Assembly: GCA_963714325.1 (NCBI GenBank) | Contig: CAVQOB010000025.1 | Coordinates: 45,206 to 109,205 of the forward strand | Reading direction: 5' to 3' | DNA from: CAVQOB01 sp963714325 | Lineage (GTDB): Bacteria; Pseudomonadota; Alphaproteobacteria; Rhizobiales; Hyphomicrobiaceae | DNA length: 64,000 nt | Shown: piece by piece, positions 35,959-47,451 of the stretch | Layout of the letters: each line of letters opens with the position of its first letter | Position numbering within the stretch: the first letter of the stretch is position 1 | The notes under the pieces: model-generated | Told to the model about the DNA's origin: nothing | Databases searched by the model: none | What the model saw: only the letters and a program-made list of their open reading frames with translations | Translations under genes and position numbers: made by a program

Positions 35959-37698
35959 ATGGCCAAAAAGCCAAAAACCGAAGTCGCCAAACTTGCGGCC
36001 AAACTCGAAACGGATAGCAAGATCGCCGAAGATATTGCCCGAGGCGCAGTGGCGGAGCCGGAGAAAGCGGCTGAGATGGCTCAGGCGATGCTCAAGAATG
36101 CATCGCCCATGTATTGGTTCAGCCTTCAGCAACGCTTCGCGCAGGAACACTTCAGTCTCATGACGCGCATGTTCACGCCGCCGGCGGATGCGGATGCGGA
36201 TGCGGGCGCATCTGCGACGAAACCGGACTCACGCTTCGCCGCGCCGGAGTGGGAGCAACAGCCTTGGTTCCGTTGGCTCAAGGACGCCTATCTCGCCAAC
36301 ACCAAACTGACGGCAGAAGCGATCGAACGGGCGAACCTCGATCCCGCGCAACGCCAGCAACTCGAGTTCTATACGCGCCTCATGACGGAGGCCTGGTCGC
36401 CGGCCAATTTCCCGATGACGAACCCTGAAGCGATAAAGGCTGCCGTCGAAACGCGGGGTGCCAGTGTCGTCGCCGGCATGCGGCAACTCACGCAGGACAT
36501 GGGCAAGGGTTACATCTCTCTCACCGACGAGGGTGCATTCGAGATCGGCCGAAACATCGCAGCGACACCGGGCGAGGTAATCTTCGAGAACCGGGTCATG
36601 CAGCTGATCCACTACGCGCCCGCAGGTGACACGGTGCATCAGCGACCGATGCTGTTCGTGCCGCCCTTCGTCAACAAGTTCTACCTGATGGACCTCGAGC
36701 CAGAAAACTCGTTCGTCAATTGGACCGTCGAACAGGGGCATCAGCTGTTCCTCATCTCGTTCAAGAATGCGACGGAAGCCGAGCGCGATCTGACCTGGGA
36801 TCAATATGTCACCGACGGTATCATTCGCGCCATGGAGATCGTGCGCGAAGTGACGAAGCAGAAAGACATGAATGTCCTTGCCTTCTGCACCGGCGGCACA
36901 TTGACGACGACCGCGTTCGCATCCTTGATCGCGCAAGGACGCAAGAATTGGGTCAAGAGTTTTACGTTGATCGCCGCAGGGCTCGAGTTCACGGATGTCG
37001 GGGAAATCGGCGTCTACATGGACAGCCCATTCATGCGCTACCGCACGCAATCATTAAAAAACGGCGGCGTGATGCCAGCGCGCGACCTTGCGGCAGCATT
37101 CGCTTACCTGAAGGCCAACGACCTCGTCTGGGGCAATGTCGTTAACAACTACCTGAAGGGCAAAAAGCATACACCGTTCGGACTGCTTTACTGGAATAGC
37201 GATCCGACCAGTCTGCCCGGCCCGATGTACGCTTGGTATCTGGAGCATACCTATACGGGCAACAAGTTAATCCGGCCCGGTGCGGCGACTGTTTGCAGCA
37301 AAGCCTTCGATATCACAGCCATCAATTTGCCGACCTATGCCATGGGCGCCATCGAGGATCACATCGTGCCTTGGCGTGGCGCCTATGAAAGCGCGCGCCA
37401 TCTCGGCTCCAAGGTGCGCTTCTGCCTGGGTGGAGGTGGACACATCGCCGGCACGATGAACCCGGCATCGAAGAACCGCCGCAACTATTGGATACATGAC
37501 GACAGCGATCTAACAAGTGAACCGGACCAGTGGCTCGCCACCGCGTCAAACCGTAAAGGCAGCTGGTGGAACGATTGGGCCAAGTGGCTCGAACCGTTTC
37601 TCGGCAAACGCACTGCTGCGCCGGAACAACTCGGTTCGAAAATCCACAAGCCGGTTGAGCCCGCGCCGGGTCGCTATGTGCGGGAACGATCCGTCTAA
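35959..37698 (+). CDS. phaC: polyhydroxyalkanoate synthase (class I type)
   Basis: A 579-residue PhaC. The nucleophile is Cys310 in the lipase-like box AFCTGGT, where most PhaC proteins have Gly at the first position (GxCxGG). The remaining triad is visible as Asp in AIEDHIVPW and His in GGGGHIAGTMNP. The N-terminal part contains an EWEQQPWFRWLKDAYLAN helix as in class I synthases. It polymerises (R)-3-hydroxyacyl-CoA into storage polyester at the granule surface. Its stop (TAATG) overlaps the next gene, a hydrolase. The position in a benzoate operon is unusual and could route excess acetyl-CoA from ring cleavage to PHA. No phaA, phaB or phasin gene is near. Confidence 0.92.
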   Translation: MAKKPKTEVAKLAAKLETDSKIAEDIARGAVAEPEKAAEMAQAMLKNASPMYWFSLQQRFAQEHFSLMTRMFTPPADADADAGASATKPDSRFAAPEWEQQPWFRWLKDAYLANTKLTAEAIERANLDPAQRQQLEFYTRLMTEAWSPANFPMTNPEAIKAAVETRGASVVAGMRQLTQDMGKGYISLTDEGAFEIGRNIAATPGEVIFENRVMQLIHYAPAGDTVHQRPMLFVPPFVNKFYLMDLEPENSFVNWTVEQGHQLFLISFKNATEAERDLTWDQYVTDGIIRAMEIVREVTKQKDMNVLAFCTGGTLTTTAFASLIAQGRKNWVKSFTLIAAGLEFTDVGEIGVYMDSPFMRYRTQSLKNGGVMPARDLAAAFAYLKANDLVWGNVVNNYLKGKKHTPFGLLYWNSDPTSLPGPMYAWYLEHTYTGNKLIRPGAATVCSKAFDITAINLPTYAMGAIEDHIVPWRGAYESARHLGSKVRFCLGGGGHIAGTMNPASKNRRNYWIHDDSDLTSEPDQWLATASNRKGSWWNDWAKWLEPFLGKRTAAPEQLGSKIHKPVEPAPGRYVRERSV

Positions 37699-38513
37699 TG
37701 GCCTTCGTCGAGTCAGGTGGCGCGCGCATTTATTGGCACGAGATCGGGCAGGGCGATCCAATCGTCTTGATTATGGGGCTCGGCTGCAGCTCAACCCTTT
37801 GGTTTCGACTAGCGCCGCGGCTCGCTCGCAACTTTCGTGTCATCATGCTCGACAATCGCGGGGTCGGCCAAACAATAGCGCCACCCGACGCGACGATCTA
37901 TCGTGTTCCTGACATGGCCAGTGATGTCGCGCGCGTATTGGATGCTGCTCGCGTCGGTGGAGCACACATTGTTGGCTTCTCCATGGGAGGCATGATCGCT
38001 CAGCAATTCGCGATCGACCATCGGTCGCGCGTCGAGTCGCTGATTTTGATGTCAACCAACTGCGGCAATCCCCACGCGATCCTGCCCAAGTGGGAAGTGC
38101 AGCGCCTGCTGTTTGATCGGCACCGTGAAACACCCGAGCAGGCTCTCCGCGCCATGCGCCATTACGTCTATGCAAGCGCGACGCCCATGGAGCGTATTGC
38201 CGAAGACGACGCCATACGGACGGCGAGCTATCCTCTTCGCTCGAGTTATGACGCGCAACTTTATGGCTTGATTTACTGGACATCGTACTTCGATTTGCCA
38301 CGCTTCCGCGTGCCGACGCTCGTGATGCATGGAAACGAGGACTTGCTGATCCCGCCGCAGAACGGGCGCATGCTCGCATCGCGTATTCCGGGAGCCCAAC
38401 TGGTCGAACTCGCAGGCGCGAGCCATTTCGCACACACCGACCAGCCCGACGCGGTCGCCGCCGCAGTAACTGCTTTCTGTGCGCAATCTGGAGCGGCGAG
38501 CCAGCGACGCTGA
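37698..38513 (+). CDS. alpha/beta hydrolase, coupled to phaC
   Basis: A 271-residue hydrolase whose ATG overlaps the phaC stop (TAATG). It has the oxyanion-loop PIVLIMGLGCSSTLW, nucleophile elbow GFSMGGMIAQQ (Ser), acid in MHGNEDLLIPP and His in ASHFAHTDQP, so the catalytic triad is complete. LDNRGVGQT and a lid region of about 70 residues resemble 3-oxoadipate enol-lactonase and other small lactonase/esterase proteins. Its coupling to phaC suggests an acyl-CoA, ester or lactone produced in this pathway as substrate, but the function is not proven. It ends 17 bases before the convergent boxR stop. Confidence 0.85.
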   Translation: MAFVESGGARIYWHEIGQGDPIVLIMGLGCSSTLWFRLAPRLARNFRVIMLDNRGVGQTIAPPDATIYRVPDMASDVARVLDAARVGGAHIVGFSMGGMIAQQFAIDHRSRVESLILMSTNCGNPHAILPKWEVQRLLFDRHRETPEQALRAMRHYVYASATPMERIAEDDAIRTASYPLRSSYDAQLYGLIYWTSYFDLPRFRVPTLVMHGNEDLLIPPQNGRMLASRIPGAQLVELAGASHFAHTDQPDAVAAAVTAFCAQSGAASQRR

Positions 38514-38529
38514 AGACCGTCCGCCCTTA

Positions 38530-39396
38530 TCATGCAGCAGCTTGCAGCGCGCTTGTGGCAATCGTTTCGAGGTCCGCAAAGCAATCGTCGATCGAGCGCC
38601 CCGATGTGTCTATCATCGCATCGGCGCGCGCATATTCCGGCTCGCGCGCGAGGAGCAGCGCCTTCAGATGTTCGAGTGCTGTTGGGTTGCCCCGCATGGG
38701 CCGCGTGTCACCCTGAGCGGCGACACGGGCAAGATGTTCCTCGGGAGACGCCTTGAGCCAAACCGTCTTGAAGCGTGCGAGGATCGTTGTCATCATCTCG
38801 GAATTTCCGGTCATGCCACCCGCCGTCTCCAGCACGATCCTCCCCTCGCGCGAGACAAGGTCGGCGATGACGTCGTTCTCCATCGCGCGATACGCATCGG
38901 GGCCACCAAGATTGAATATCTCAGCCAAGCTCATGCCCGCGCGCCGCTCGATCTCACGCGTCACCGAAATGAGAGGGACGCCATGGCGAGCCGCGAGCAT
39001 TTTACCGAGCGACGATTTGCCGGCACCGCGCAAACCCAGAAGTGCGATCCCCTTCGATGCCCGCCGACGTTCGGCAAGCCAAGTCGCGACCACAGGCAGC
39101 AGTGCTTGCTGCTCGGCCGCGGTCATCGTCGCGACCAGTGCTCGCAGTTCACGCACCATGGGCTGCCCCGGCATGGGCTCCAACTCGCCCATCAGGCTGG
39201 CAGGGCTCTGGCCGAGCGCCGCCGCCACCTTTGCGATAATGGCGATGGAAGCGTTGGAGGTACCATTCTCCAGTTCGTTCAGATAGCGCTCGGACACTGC
39301 GGCCTTGGCGGCGAACTGCTTTCGCGTCAGGTCCATGCGCGCGCGCCCGGCACGCACCCTTGCACCGACGGCCGCAGCAATATCGACAGAAGGCAT
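38530..39396 (-). CDS. boxR: BoxR-type regulator (XRE helix-turn-helix plus shikimate-kinase-like domain)
   Basis: ATG 39396 is chosen with GGAG 9 bases upstream, giving 288 residues; a longer in-frame reading from 39453 would overlap the operator region. Residues about 8-65 are an XRE helix-turn-helix (ARMDLTRKQFAAKAAVSERYLNELENGT). Residues about 110-280 resemble shikimate kinase, with P-loop LGLRGAGKSSLG and an ETAGGMTGN segment. This fusion is specific for BoxR/BzdR, repressors that sense benzoyl-CoA. The gene is divergent from boxC and has GCAC-N4-GTGC-type sites between the two promoters. It probably represses the box genes until benzoyl-CoA accumulates. Confidence 0.94.
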   Translation of the reverse strand: MPSVDIAAAVGARVRAGRARMDLTRKQFAAKAAVSERYLNELENGTSNASIAIIAKVAAALGQSPASLMGELEPMPGQPMVRELRALVATMTAAEQQALLPVVATWLAERRRASKGIALLGLRGAGKSSLGKMLAARHGVPLISVTREIERRAGMSLAEIFNLGGPDAYRAMENDVIADLVSREGRIVLETAGGMTGNSEMMTTILARFKTVWLKASPEEHLARVAAQGDTRPMRGNPTALEHLKALLLAREPEYARADAMIDTSGRSIDDCFADLETIATSALQAAA

Positions 39397-39420
39397 CCAA
39401 GTCACTCCGCATGGGATTAC

Positions 39421-39512
39421 GCACAATAGTGCACATTGGCACGAATTCGGCAAGGAAAAATGCTATATCACTCCGGTTAACTGTTGACAGATGAAAAATG
39501 ATGCACAATAGT
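39421..39512. promoter_or_regulatory. boxR-boxC intergenic operators and promoters
   Basis: Two related sites: GCACAATAGTGCAC (39421-39434, symmetrical) and TGCACAATAGT (39502-39512). The boxC promoter candidate is TTGACA (39484-39489), 17 bases, AATAGT (39507-39512); it overlaps the second site. A boxR promoter on the other strand (TTGCCG, then ACTATT over the first site) would be arranged likewise. AACTGTTGACAGA at 39479-39491 is identical to 13 bases in the tctB promoter region (29974-29986). Confidence 0.65.
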
Positions 39513-39550
39513 AGTATCAGCACAGCGCAAACCAACGGCAGGGACGCAAG

Positions 39551-41242
<1,692 letters not shown>

Positions 41243-41249
41243 GAACAAC

Positions 41250-41333
41250 GGTTTGTCGTGAGTGGCGAGTGGCAATTGCTCATTCTTCATTGCTCGACAA
41301 ATTCTCACCGGCGGCCACCACTCACGACAAACC
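41250..41333. repeat. 16-bp perfect inverted repeat between boxC and boxB
   Basis: GGTTTGTCGTGAGTGG (41250-41265) and its exact complement at 41318-41333, separated by 52 bases that contain further GAGTGGC and CCACC fragments. The same core GTGAGTGG/CCACTCAC occurs in the pntAB-pntB gap at 60586-60650, so this is a dispersed repeat family. It forms a large hairpin in the box mRNA. Confidence 0.75.
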
Positions 41334-41355
41334 ACGCACCACTCACGAGGCTCCC

Positions 41356-42828
41356 ATGACCACCTCTCCCTCAACAATGCTGAAAGGCGCCGTCGACTAC
41401 TCGACGAAAATTCCCAACAACGTGAACCTTCAGGACGACCAGCGCGTGTTGAAGGCGCTGGAGCAATGGCATCCCGGCTATATCGACTGGTGGATGGCGA
41501 TGGGGCCGCAGGGTTTCCAGGCTTCGGATGTCTACCTGCGCACCGCCATCTCGATCGACCCGAAGGGCTGGGCGAAATTCGACTACGTGAAAATGCCGGA
41601 ATACCGCTGGGGCATTCTGCTCGCGCCGGAAGATGGCGAGCGCAAAGTCAACTTCGGCGCCCACAAGGGCGAAAAAGCCTGGCAGGAAGTGCCGGGCGAA
41701 TATCGCGCCATGCTGCGCCGCCTCGTCGTTATCCAGGGCGACACCGAGCCCGCGTCGGTTGAGCAGCAACGGTTTCTCGGAACGACGGCGCCATCGCTCT
41801 ACGACATGCGCAACCTGTTCCAGATCAATGTCGAGGAAGGCCGCCACCTGTGGGCGATGGTCTATCTACTGCAGAAATACTTCGGCAAGGATGGCCGTGA
41901 GGAGGCCGAAGGTCTGCTGCAGCGCCGCTCGGGCAATGAAGACAAGCCGCGCATGCTCGGCGCCTTCAACGAGGAGACGCCGGATTGGTTGTCGCTCTTC
42001 ATGTTCACGTTCTTTACTGATCGTGACGGCAAGATGCAGCTCGAAAGCCTCGCGCAATCGGGCTTCGATCCGATGTCGCGCACCTGCCGCTTTATGTTGA
42101 CGGAAGAAGCGCACCACATGTTCGTCGGCGAGACCGGCGTCGGTCGCACCATCGAGCGCACCTGCGAAGCGATGAAGGCCGCCGGCATCGAAGACCCCTT
42201 TGATATCGCGAAGATCCGCGCACTCGGCGTCATCGACCTGCCGACAATTCAGAAGAAGGCCAACCTGCACTACTCGCTGTCGCTTGATTTGTTCGGCTCG
42301 GAGGTCTCGACCAACGCCGCGAATTTCTACAATTCGGGCCTCAAAGGCCGCTACATGGAAACCAAGATCGAGGACGATCACGCGTTGACGTCTGCCACCT
42401 ATCCGGTGCTGAAGCTGATCAACGGCGAGCTACGTATGGTCGAGGAGCCGGCTTTGACCGCCCTCAACATGCGCCTTCGCGACGATTACGTGAAAGACTG
42501 TCAGGGCGGCGTGACGCGCTGGAACAAGATCATCGAGAAGGCCGACATTAAGTTCGCGCTCACGCTACCGTCTGTCGCTTTCCATCGCGGTGTCGGCGAG
42601 TTCAAGGACATCAAGGCATCGCCCGAAGGTAAACTGCTGACGGACGAACAGTGGATGAAGAACCGCGACAACTGGATACCTTCAACGGCCGACGGTGATT
42701 TCATCACCTCGCTGATGGTGCCGCAATGGGATCGCGGCAAGTACGCGGGGTGGATCGCGGCGCCGAAGATCGGCATCGACAACAAGGGCGGCGACTTTGA
42801 GTACGTGAAGATCCATCGCGGAGTATGA
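41356..42828 (+). CDS. boxB: benzoyl-CoA 2,3-epoxidase, diiron oxygenase subunit BoxB
   Basis: ATG 41356 gives 490 residues; an earlier in-frame ATG at 41269 would start inside the inverted repeat and is unlikely. Diiron ligand motifs are visible as NVEEGRHLWAMVYLLQKYFG and TEEAHHMFVGETGVGRTIERT (ExxH type), typical of the BoxB/PaaA-like carboxylate-bridged diiron group. KMPEYRWGILLAPEDGERKVNFG and VDIELAD-like regions are family-specific. BoxB uses electrons from BoxA and O2 to epoxidise benzoyl-CoA. It is in the box operon 113 bases after boxC. Confidence 0.97.
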   Translation: MTTSPSTMLKGAVDYSTKIPNNVNLQDDQRVLKALEQWHPGYIDWWMAMGPQGFQASDVYLRTAISIDPKGWAKFDYVKMPEYRWGILLAPEDGERKVNFGAHKGEKAWQEVPGEYRAMLRRLVVIQGDTEPASVEQQRFLGTTAPSLYDMRNLFQINVEEGRHLWAMVYLLQKYFGKDGREEAEGLLQRRSGNEDKPRMLGAFNEETPDWLSLFMFTFFTDRDGKMQLESLAQSGFDPMSRTCRFMLTEEAHHMFVGETGVGRTIERTCEAMKAAGIEDPFDIAKIRALGVIDLPTIQKKANLHYSLSLDLFGSEVSTNAANFYNSGLKGRYMETKIEDDHALTSATYPVLKLINGELRMVEEPALTALNMRLRDDYVKDCQGGVTRWNKIIEKADIKFALTLPSVAFHRGVGEFKDIKASPEGKLLTDEQWMKNRDNWIPSTADGDFITSLMVPQWDRGKYAGWIAAPKIGIDNKGGDFEYVKIHRGV

Positions 42829-42946
42829 CACTGAGCAAGGCCGCATGTCGGCTTGAAATCCTGCATGTTGGGTCGCGCTAGGAATGCGTGATCCAGCATG
42901 CCTGCTGATCCGCTTGCCCCACCACACTCATTACTGGACGATCCCA

Positions 42947-43144
42947 ATGTCCTCCATCCACGCCACCTCCACCCACATCGAAAATCTCCTCGCGGTCCTG
43001 CCGACACTGAAGCCGGGCACGGTCGTTGCCATTAATACGGAAACCGGTGACTACACGACCGGCGAAACCGCAGACGAAGCGTTGGACGCCTTCGAAGAGA
43101 AATACGGCTGGGGTGTGCCAGCCTACATTCACGCCGTGTATTGA
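42947..43144 (+). CDS. 65-residue protein of unknown function inside the box operon
   Basis: ATG 42947 to 43144, on the same strand as its neighbours, 118 bases after boxB and 55 bases before boxA. The sequence has a helical start (THIENLLAVLPTLKPG) then GTVVAINTETGDYTTGETADEALDAFEEKYG-type residues and an aromatic-rich end (GWGVPAYIHAVY). The middle recalls DUF5678-like small proteins found near various operons, but the match is weak by eye. No signal peptide, Cys or metal motif. It might be a small accessory to the epoxidase or an unrelated gene. Confidence 0.7.
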   Translation: MSSIHATSTHIENLLAVLPTLKPGTVVAINTETGDYTTGETADEALDAFEEKYGWGVPAYIHAVY

Positions 43145-43199
43145 TCGCCCACTAAACCGCCATCAAGCGGCATCGGAACCGCCGGGACGAGCATTGACC

Positions 43200-44409
43200 A
43201 TGACCACACTCGCCGAACACCGTACAGGCTTGAAAAAGGTGCATCTCATCGACCCGGAGATCTGCATCCGCTGCAACACATGCGAAGCAACGTGCCCGGT
43301 CGGCGCGATTTCACACGACGCCAACAACTACGTGGTCGATGCCGAAAAATGCAACTTTTGCATGGACTGCGTCGCGCCTTGCCCGACCGGATCGATCGAC
43401 AATTGGCGTGTGGTCACGACCGCATTTTCAATCGGCGATCAATTCACCTGGAGTGAACTGCCGCGGCAAGAGGATCTCGGCGATGCGTCGCCCGCCGCCG
43501 ACCAGGCGCTCGAAGACGACGTGACAAGACTGCTTGCCGGCGCACATTCCGGTGCTGGCGGAAAAGTGAAGGCGCCCGACAGCGCATCCAAGCCTACCGT
43601 CAATCTCTATCGCCGCGAGAAGCCTGCGACTGCAACCGTTCAGGGGAATTTCCGGATCACGGCGCCCGGAACAGAGAGCGACATCCGCCACATCGTTCTT
43701 TCGTTCGGGTCGACGATGTTTCCAGTGCTTGAAGGCCAGTCGATCGGCATCGTCCCGCCCGGCAAGCGTGCCGACGGCAAACCGCATGATGTCAGAACTC
43801 TACTCGGTCGCCTCGGCGCGCGACGGTGAGAAGCGCAATGGCAACAATCTCGGCCTCACAATCAAGCGCGTCGATGGTGGCGTCGGCTCGAACTTCATGT
43901 GCGACCTCAAAGTCGGCGACAAGGTCGAAGTCACCGGCCCGTTCGGCGCCACCTACCTGATGCCTAACGACGCCAACGCCAACCTGATCATGATCTGCAC
44001 TGGCACCGGTTCGGCACCGTTCCGCGCCTTCACCGAGCGTCGCCGTCGCGCCATGCAGAATGCGCCCGGCAAGGCAGTGATGTTCATGGGTGCACGGACG
44101 CCTGAGGAACTGCCCTATTTTGGCGCTCTGCAGAAAGTGCCGACCAATCTGCTTGAGAAGCATCTTGTCTTCAGCCGCGTCAAGGGTGCTGACAAGGAAT
44201 ACGTCCAAGACCGAATGCGGACCGAGGCCACCAATGTTGCAGCACTGCTCAAAGATCCGAACACCTACATGTACATCTGCGGCTTGAAGGATATGGAGGC
44301 CGGCGTCGAAGAGGCATTGGCCGACATCGCCAGAAAGCATGGCATGGATTGGGCTGCGATCAAGCCGGCCATGCGTTCATCGGGCCGCTATCACGTCGAG
44401 ACGTATTGA
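43200..44409 (+). CDS. boxA: benzoyl-CoA 2,3-epoxidase reductase subunit BoxA, apparent frameshift
   Basis: ATG 43200. The first frame gives two 4Fe-4S motifs, CIRCNTCEATCPVGAI and CNFCMDCVAPCPTGSI, followed by a linker and the start of the ferredoxin-NADP reductase fold (RHIVLSFGSTMFPVLEGQSIG). It ends in nonsense and a stop at 43829. The second frame continues as LYSVASARDGEKRNGNNLGL, MICTGTGSAPFRAFTERRRRA and RYHVETY to 44409. Removing one A at 43797-43798 (GTCAGAACTCTAC to GTCAGACTCTAC) makes one 402-residue BoxA. BoxA supplies NADPH electrons to BoxB, so real loss would disable the pathway. A sequence error is likely. Confidence 0.93.
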
Positions 44410-44469
44410 CCGTTCAAGCCGTTCAGCGGTTACAGCCCAACAAAAGACGCCATGTATCTGGGGATGCGC

Positions 44470-45531
44470 ATGTCGAATCAACGCTGCTATTGCCTGACCC
44501 ATCATCACGGACCGCTGGAAATGCGCGAGGGGCCAGTGCCGGAGCCGAAGGACGGTCAGGTGCTGGTCAGGGTCACCGGCGCCGGCGTCTGCCACTCCGA
44601 CCTTCACATCTGGGAAGGCTTCTATGACCTTGGCGGTGGTAAGACGATATCGCTGAAAGATCGCGGCATTGCACTGCCCATGACACTCGGCCACGAAATT
44701 GCAGGCGAGATCGTCAACGCTGGTCCGCATGCAAAAGGCGCAAAACACGGGGCAAGCGTTGTCATTTATCCGTGGATTGGCTGCGGCACCTGCGCCGTGT
44801 GCAAATCCGGTGATGAGAATGTCTGCCTCAAAGCGCGTTCACTCGGTGTCTTCAGAGATGGCGGGTATGCGCGTTACGTGATCGTGCCGGACGCGAAGTA
44901 CTGCATCGACATTGCGGGCCTCGATCCAGCCGAAGCCGCACCGCTCGCGTGTTCGGGCATCACCACCTACAGCGCCTTGAAGAAGTTCGGACCCCGGATC
45001 CAGCATGAGCCGGTTGTCATCATGGGAGCCGGTGGACTTGGCCATATGGCACTGAAGATCCTTAGCGCCATGGGCGGTCAAGGCGCCATCATGGTGGACA
45101 TCGATCAAAGCAAGCGTGATGCCGCAGTGGCGGCTGGCGCGTTGAGGGCGCTTGACGGCAGCGCACCGGATGCGGCCAAGCAGATCATCGACGCGACGGC
45201 CGGTGGCGCACGCATGATTCTCGATCTCGTCGGTGCCGCTTCGACCGTTAATCTGGCCATAGCGGCCGCAACGCGTGGCACTGAAATCGTCGTGGTCGGT
45301 CTGTATGGCGGCGAGATCAACATATCGGTACCGCTGTTCCCTTTGCGACCTCTAGCCATTCGTGGCAGCTATGTCGGCAATCTCGCCGAATTGTCCGAAA
45401 TCGTCGGACTCGCCAAGACCGGAAAGTTGAAGTTGGTTCCCGTCACGCGCCGACCGCTCGACGATGCCAATGCAGCGCTCATGGACTTGAAAGACGGCAA
45501 AGTTATCGGGCGCGTTGTCCTGGTTCCGTGA
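44470..45531 (+). CDS. zinc-dependent alcohol dehydrogenase (copy 2)
   Basis: ATG 44470 (TGGGG six bases upstream) gives 353 residues; ATG 44452 is an in-frame alternative. It has GAGVCHSDLHIWEGFYDLGGG, GHEIAGE, structural zinc GCGTCAVCKSGDENVC and the Rossmann GAGGLGHMALKILSAMGG. Although related to the dehydrogenase at 34.9 kb, it differs at many positions, so the duplication is old. It lies 60 bases after boxA and 31 bases before sdaA. A role in oxidising or reducing a pathway alcohol or aldehyde is possible; no BoxD-type aldehyde dehydrogenase is present in the window. Confidence 0.9.
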   Translation: MSNQRCYCLTHHHGPLEMREGPVPEPKDGQVLVRVTGAGVCHSDLHIWEGFYDLGGGKTISLKDRGIALPMTLGHEIAGEIVNAGPHAKGAKHGASVVIYPWIGCGTCAVCKSGDENVCLKARSLGVFRDGGYARYVIVPDAKYCIDIAGLDPAEAAPLACSGITTYSALKKFGPRIQHEPVVIMGAGGLGHMALKILSAMGGQGAIMVDIDQSKRDAAVAAGALRALDGSAPDAAKQIIDATAGGARMILDLVGAASTVNLAIAAATRGTEIVVVGLYGGEINISVPLFPLRPLAIRGSYVGNLAELSEIVGLAKTGKLKLVPVTRRPLDDANAALMDLKDGKVIGRVVLVP

Positions 45532-45562
45532 CGGAACATGGCAGCATCAGCAGGAGACGGCC

Positions 45563-46948
<1,386 letters not shown>

Positions 46949-46980
46949 ACTTAGGACAGCCAACCCCGATGGAGGAGCAT

Positions 46981-47352
46981 ATGGACTATTTCACCAAGGA
47001 TCACGAGTGGATCAGTGTCGATGGCGATATCGGCACGGTCGGCATCACCAAGCACGCGGCCGAGCAACTCGGCGACATCGTCTTCATCGAAGTTCCCGCA
47101 GCCGGTCGCAAGGTCAGCCAAGGCGAACAGGTTGCCGTGGTCGAGAGCGTCAAGGCGGCGAGCGATATCTATGCTCCGGTGTCGGGAGAGATCGTCGGGG
47201 GCAACGAGGAACTCGTCAGAACGCCGGCCGGCGTCAGCGAAAGCCCGGAAGGCCAAGGTTGGTTTTTCAAGATCAAGATTGCCGATAAAGGGCAGCTTAA
47301 AGCGCTAATGGATCGTGCCACGTACGATGCCTATTTGGAAACCGGCGCGTGA
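46981..47352 (+). CDS. gcvH: glycine cleavage system H protein
   Basis: ATG 46981, with GGAGGA 4 bases before it, rather than the ATG at 46969. The product is 123 residues. The lipoyl attachment site is Lys58 in VVESVKAASDIYAPVSGE, and the start YFTKDHEWISVDGD and the end GQGWFFKIKIADK are typical. The H protein carries the aminomethyl group between P, T and L proteins. It is followed by gcvP. Unusually, gcvT is the last gene of the run rather than preceding gcvH. Confidence 0.96.
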   Translation: MDYFTKDHEWISVDGDIGTVGITKHAAEQLGDIVFIEVPAAGRKVSQGEQVAVVESVKAASDIYAPVSGEIVGGNEELVRTPAGVSESPEGQGWFFKIKIADKGQLKALMDRATYDAYLETGA

Positions 47353-47451
47353 GGCGAGGCGGAACCGCGAGCGACTTTTGAATGCAATGAAGGCGGGCAA
47401 CGCGCACGTCGAGCGGCTCTGCCGTCATCTTGAACTGTCGAGGGACCAAAG

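Noticed and set aside
46949..47451. Glycine riboswitch in front of gcvH or gcvP
   Set aside because: The gaps of 32 and 99 bases are too short and contain no tandem aptamer-like structure.
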